From an uncultured Sphingomonadaceae bacterium (GTDB lineage Bacteria; Pseudomonadota; Alphaproteobacteria; Sphingomonadales; Sphingomonadaceae), in the NCBI GenBank assembly GCA_947494305.1, contig CANLUL010000001.1, forward strand, positions 1,550,001 through 1,614,000: 64,000 nucleotides of DNA, given 5' to 3'. The notes beneath the pieces are model-generated. The model did no database searches, was not told where the DNA came from, and saw only the letters and a list, made by a program, of their open reading frames with translations. Each line of letters starts with the position of its first letter. Position 1 is the stretch's first letter. Positions 63,111-64,000 of this stretch are shown in pieces. A program made the translations under genes and the position numbers.

Positions 63111-63974
63111 ATGTTTGCTGCAATTGGTATCGTCGTTCTGCTCGTCATGGTTTTTGGCGTGTTCATGGTATCAGGTGGAGAACTAGGGGTAGTTCTAGCC
63201 GCCCTGCCAGTAGAAATGGGCATTATCGGTGGATCTGCTGTTGGTGCATTGATTATCGGTAACTCCGGACCACAGCTAAAGGATCTAATGGGCGGCTTTG
63301 CGAAAGTATTCAAAGGGCCAACATATGTAAAACAGGACTTTATGGATTGCATATTACTGGTATCCAAGTTGACGAAGATTTTGAAAAGCGAAGGCCCGGT
63401 CGCGCTTGAACCGCATATTGAAGATCCCAAAGCGTCACCCATTTTCAGTGAATATCCAAAGCTATTGAAGGATGATACTCTCATCCACTTGATAGCTGAC
63501 AGTTTGCGTCTGGTAGTCGTTTCGTCTGGAACCCTTGACCCTCATGCGGTTGAGGATGTGATGGATCAAGCCATCAAAACACACCATCACGAAGCTATCG
63601 CGCCGGCGGACAATCTTCAGGGCCTGGCTGACGCCTTGCCTGCATTGGGCATTGTCGCCGCTGTTTTGGGTATTATCAAAGTTATGGGCTCAATCGACAA
63701 ACCTCCAACAATTCTAGGCGGAATGATCGGTTCAGCCCTTGTAGGAACTTTCCTCGGTGTTCTTTTGGCCTACGGGTTAGTCGGCCCAATGGCCAACAGA
63801 GCGCGGTCGGTAATTGAGAGCGATGCAGCTATCTATCAGGTCGCCAAACAGTTGATCATCGCCAGTCTACATGGCCACCCACAACCGCTTATAATTGAAG
63901 CGGCACGAACCAGCTTGCAACATGCAAATCAGCCAAGCTTCTCCGATGTTTTTGATGCTGTAAGAGCGCGTTGA
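63111..63974 (+). CDS. motA: Flagellar motor stator protein MotA
   Basis: 287 residues with four membrane helices, the 'GIVVLLVMVFGVFMVSGGEL' opening, a cytosolic loop with charged residues and the paired helices 'LPALGIVAAVLGIIKVMGSI' and 'ALVGTFLGVLLAYGLVGPMA'. It forms the proton- or sodium-driven stator with MotB, which starts three bases after the stop. No sigma-54 site was found upstream. Confidence 0.94.
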   Translation: MFAAIGIVVLLVMVFGVFMVSGGELGVVLAALPVEMGIIGGSAVGALIIGNSGPQLKDLMGGFAKVFKGPTYVKQDFMDCILLVSKLTKILKSEGPVALEPHIEDPKASPIFSEYPKLLKDDTLIHLIADSLRLVVVSSGTLDPHAVEDVMDQAIKTHHHEAIAPADNLQGLADALPALGIVAAVLGIIKVMGSIDKPPTILGGMIGSALVGTFLGVLLAYGLVGPMANRARSVIESDAAIYQVAKQLIIASLHGHPQPLIIEAARTSLQHANQPSFSDVFDAVRAR

Positions 63975-63977
63975 TCA

Positions 63978-64000
63978 ATGGCGAAGAAAGCGACTGAGGA
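63978..64000 (+). CDS. motB: Flagellar motor protein MotB, first codons only
   Basis: ATG at 63978 gives MAKKATE before the window ends. It follows motA by three bases. The lysine-rich opening agrees with MotB, but the call rests on position. Confidence 0.6.

Noticed and set aside
1-64000. Mobile elements, CRISPR arrays, tRNA or rRNA genes
   Set aside because: No transposase, integrase, terminal repeats, spaced repeat arrays or stable RNA sequences were seen on either strand. The tandem regulator genes are duplications without flanking repeats that I could identify.

Overview
The window looks like a chromosomal segment of an alphaproteobacterium, most likely a member of the Sphingomonadales. 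The support is indirect: a DgcN/DgcA pair, a VPEP-type PEP-CTERM protein, a sigma-54-driven flagellar cluster that also carries sigma-28 (FliA) and FlgM, and protein sequences of sphingomonad character. No rRNA, tRNA, CRISPR array, insertion sequence or phage gene was seen. Genus cannot be fixed from the sequence alone.

Region 1 (1-2.8 kb): the 5' end of a two-subunit sodium/solute symporter (large subunit truncated by the window edge, plus its DUF4212 small subunit). It is divergent from a dgcN-dgcA operon for D-glutamate conversion through N-acetyl-D-glutamate.

Region 2 (2.8-25 kb) is the accessory part. Five very large MalT/LAL-type STAND regulators (AAA-like ATPase, TPR-like sensor, LuxR HTH) all lie on the minus strand. 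One follows a PAS-GGDEF-EAL-PilZ protein, and four lie head-to-tail between 10.3 and 21.6 kb as recent paralogues. Between and after them on the plus strand are an isolated TadE/TadG-like pair, a PEP-CTERM protein and a TPR lipoprotein. The c-di-GMP gene, the TadE/G pair and the PEP-CTERM gene share a dyad (GGGTAGT, 14-16 bp, ACTACMC, then an A-rich tract) placed 109-129 bp before their starts. Three of the four tandem regulators share a different palindromic element overlapping a putative -35 box. My reading is a c-di-GMP-linked cell-surface regulon controlled by a duplicated regulator family. This is inference, and it is the best candidate here for an undescribed system.

Region 3 (25-30 kb): an isochorismatase-fold hydrolase, an orphan AceE-like thiamine-diphosphate enzyme, a MerR-like unknown and a MarR-like winged-helix protein.

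Region 4 (30-64 kb) is a nearly complete flagellar cluster. A minus-strand operon runs from a sigma-54 activator gene through fliE-F-G-H-I-J-K-L-M-N-O-P-Q-R, flhB, fliD and fliS, behind a textbook sigma-54 promoter at 46967-46981. A single flagellin gene is divergent from it. A second minus-strand operon (transglycosylase, flhA, fliA) has its own sigma-54 promoter at 51826-51840. Then come flgM with a FlgN-like gene, flgA, and an unusual MotB-like/MotA-like pair. Finally a plus-strand flgB-C-D-E-F-G-H-I-J-K-L operon behind a sigma-54 promoter at 54586-54600 leads to motA and the first codons of motB. The wiring suggests sigma-54 plus two receiver-less activators for basal body and hook, with FliA/FlgM as the late checkpoint.
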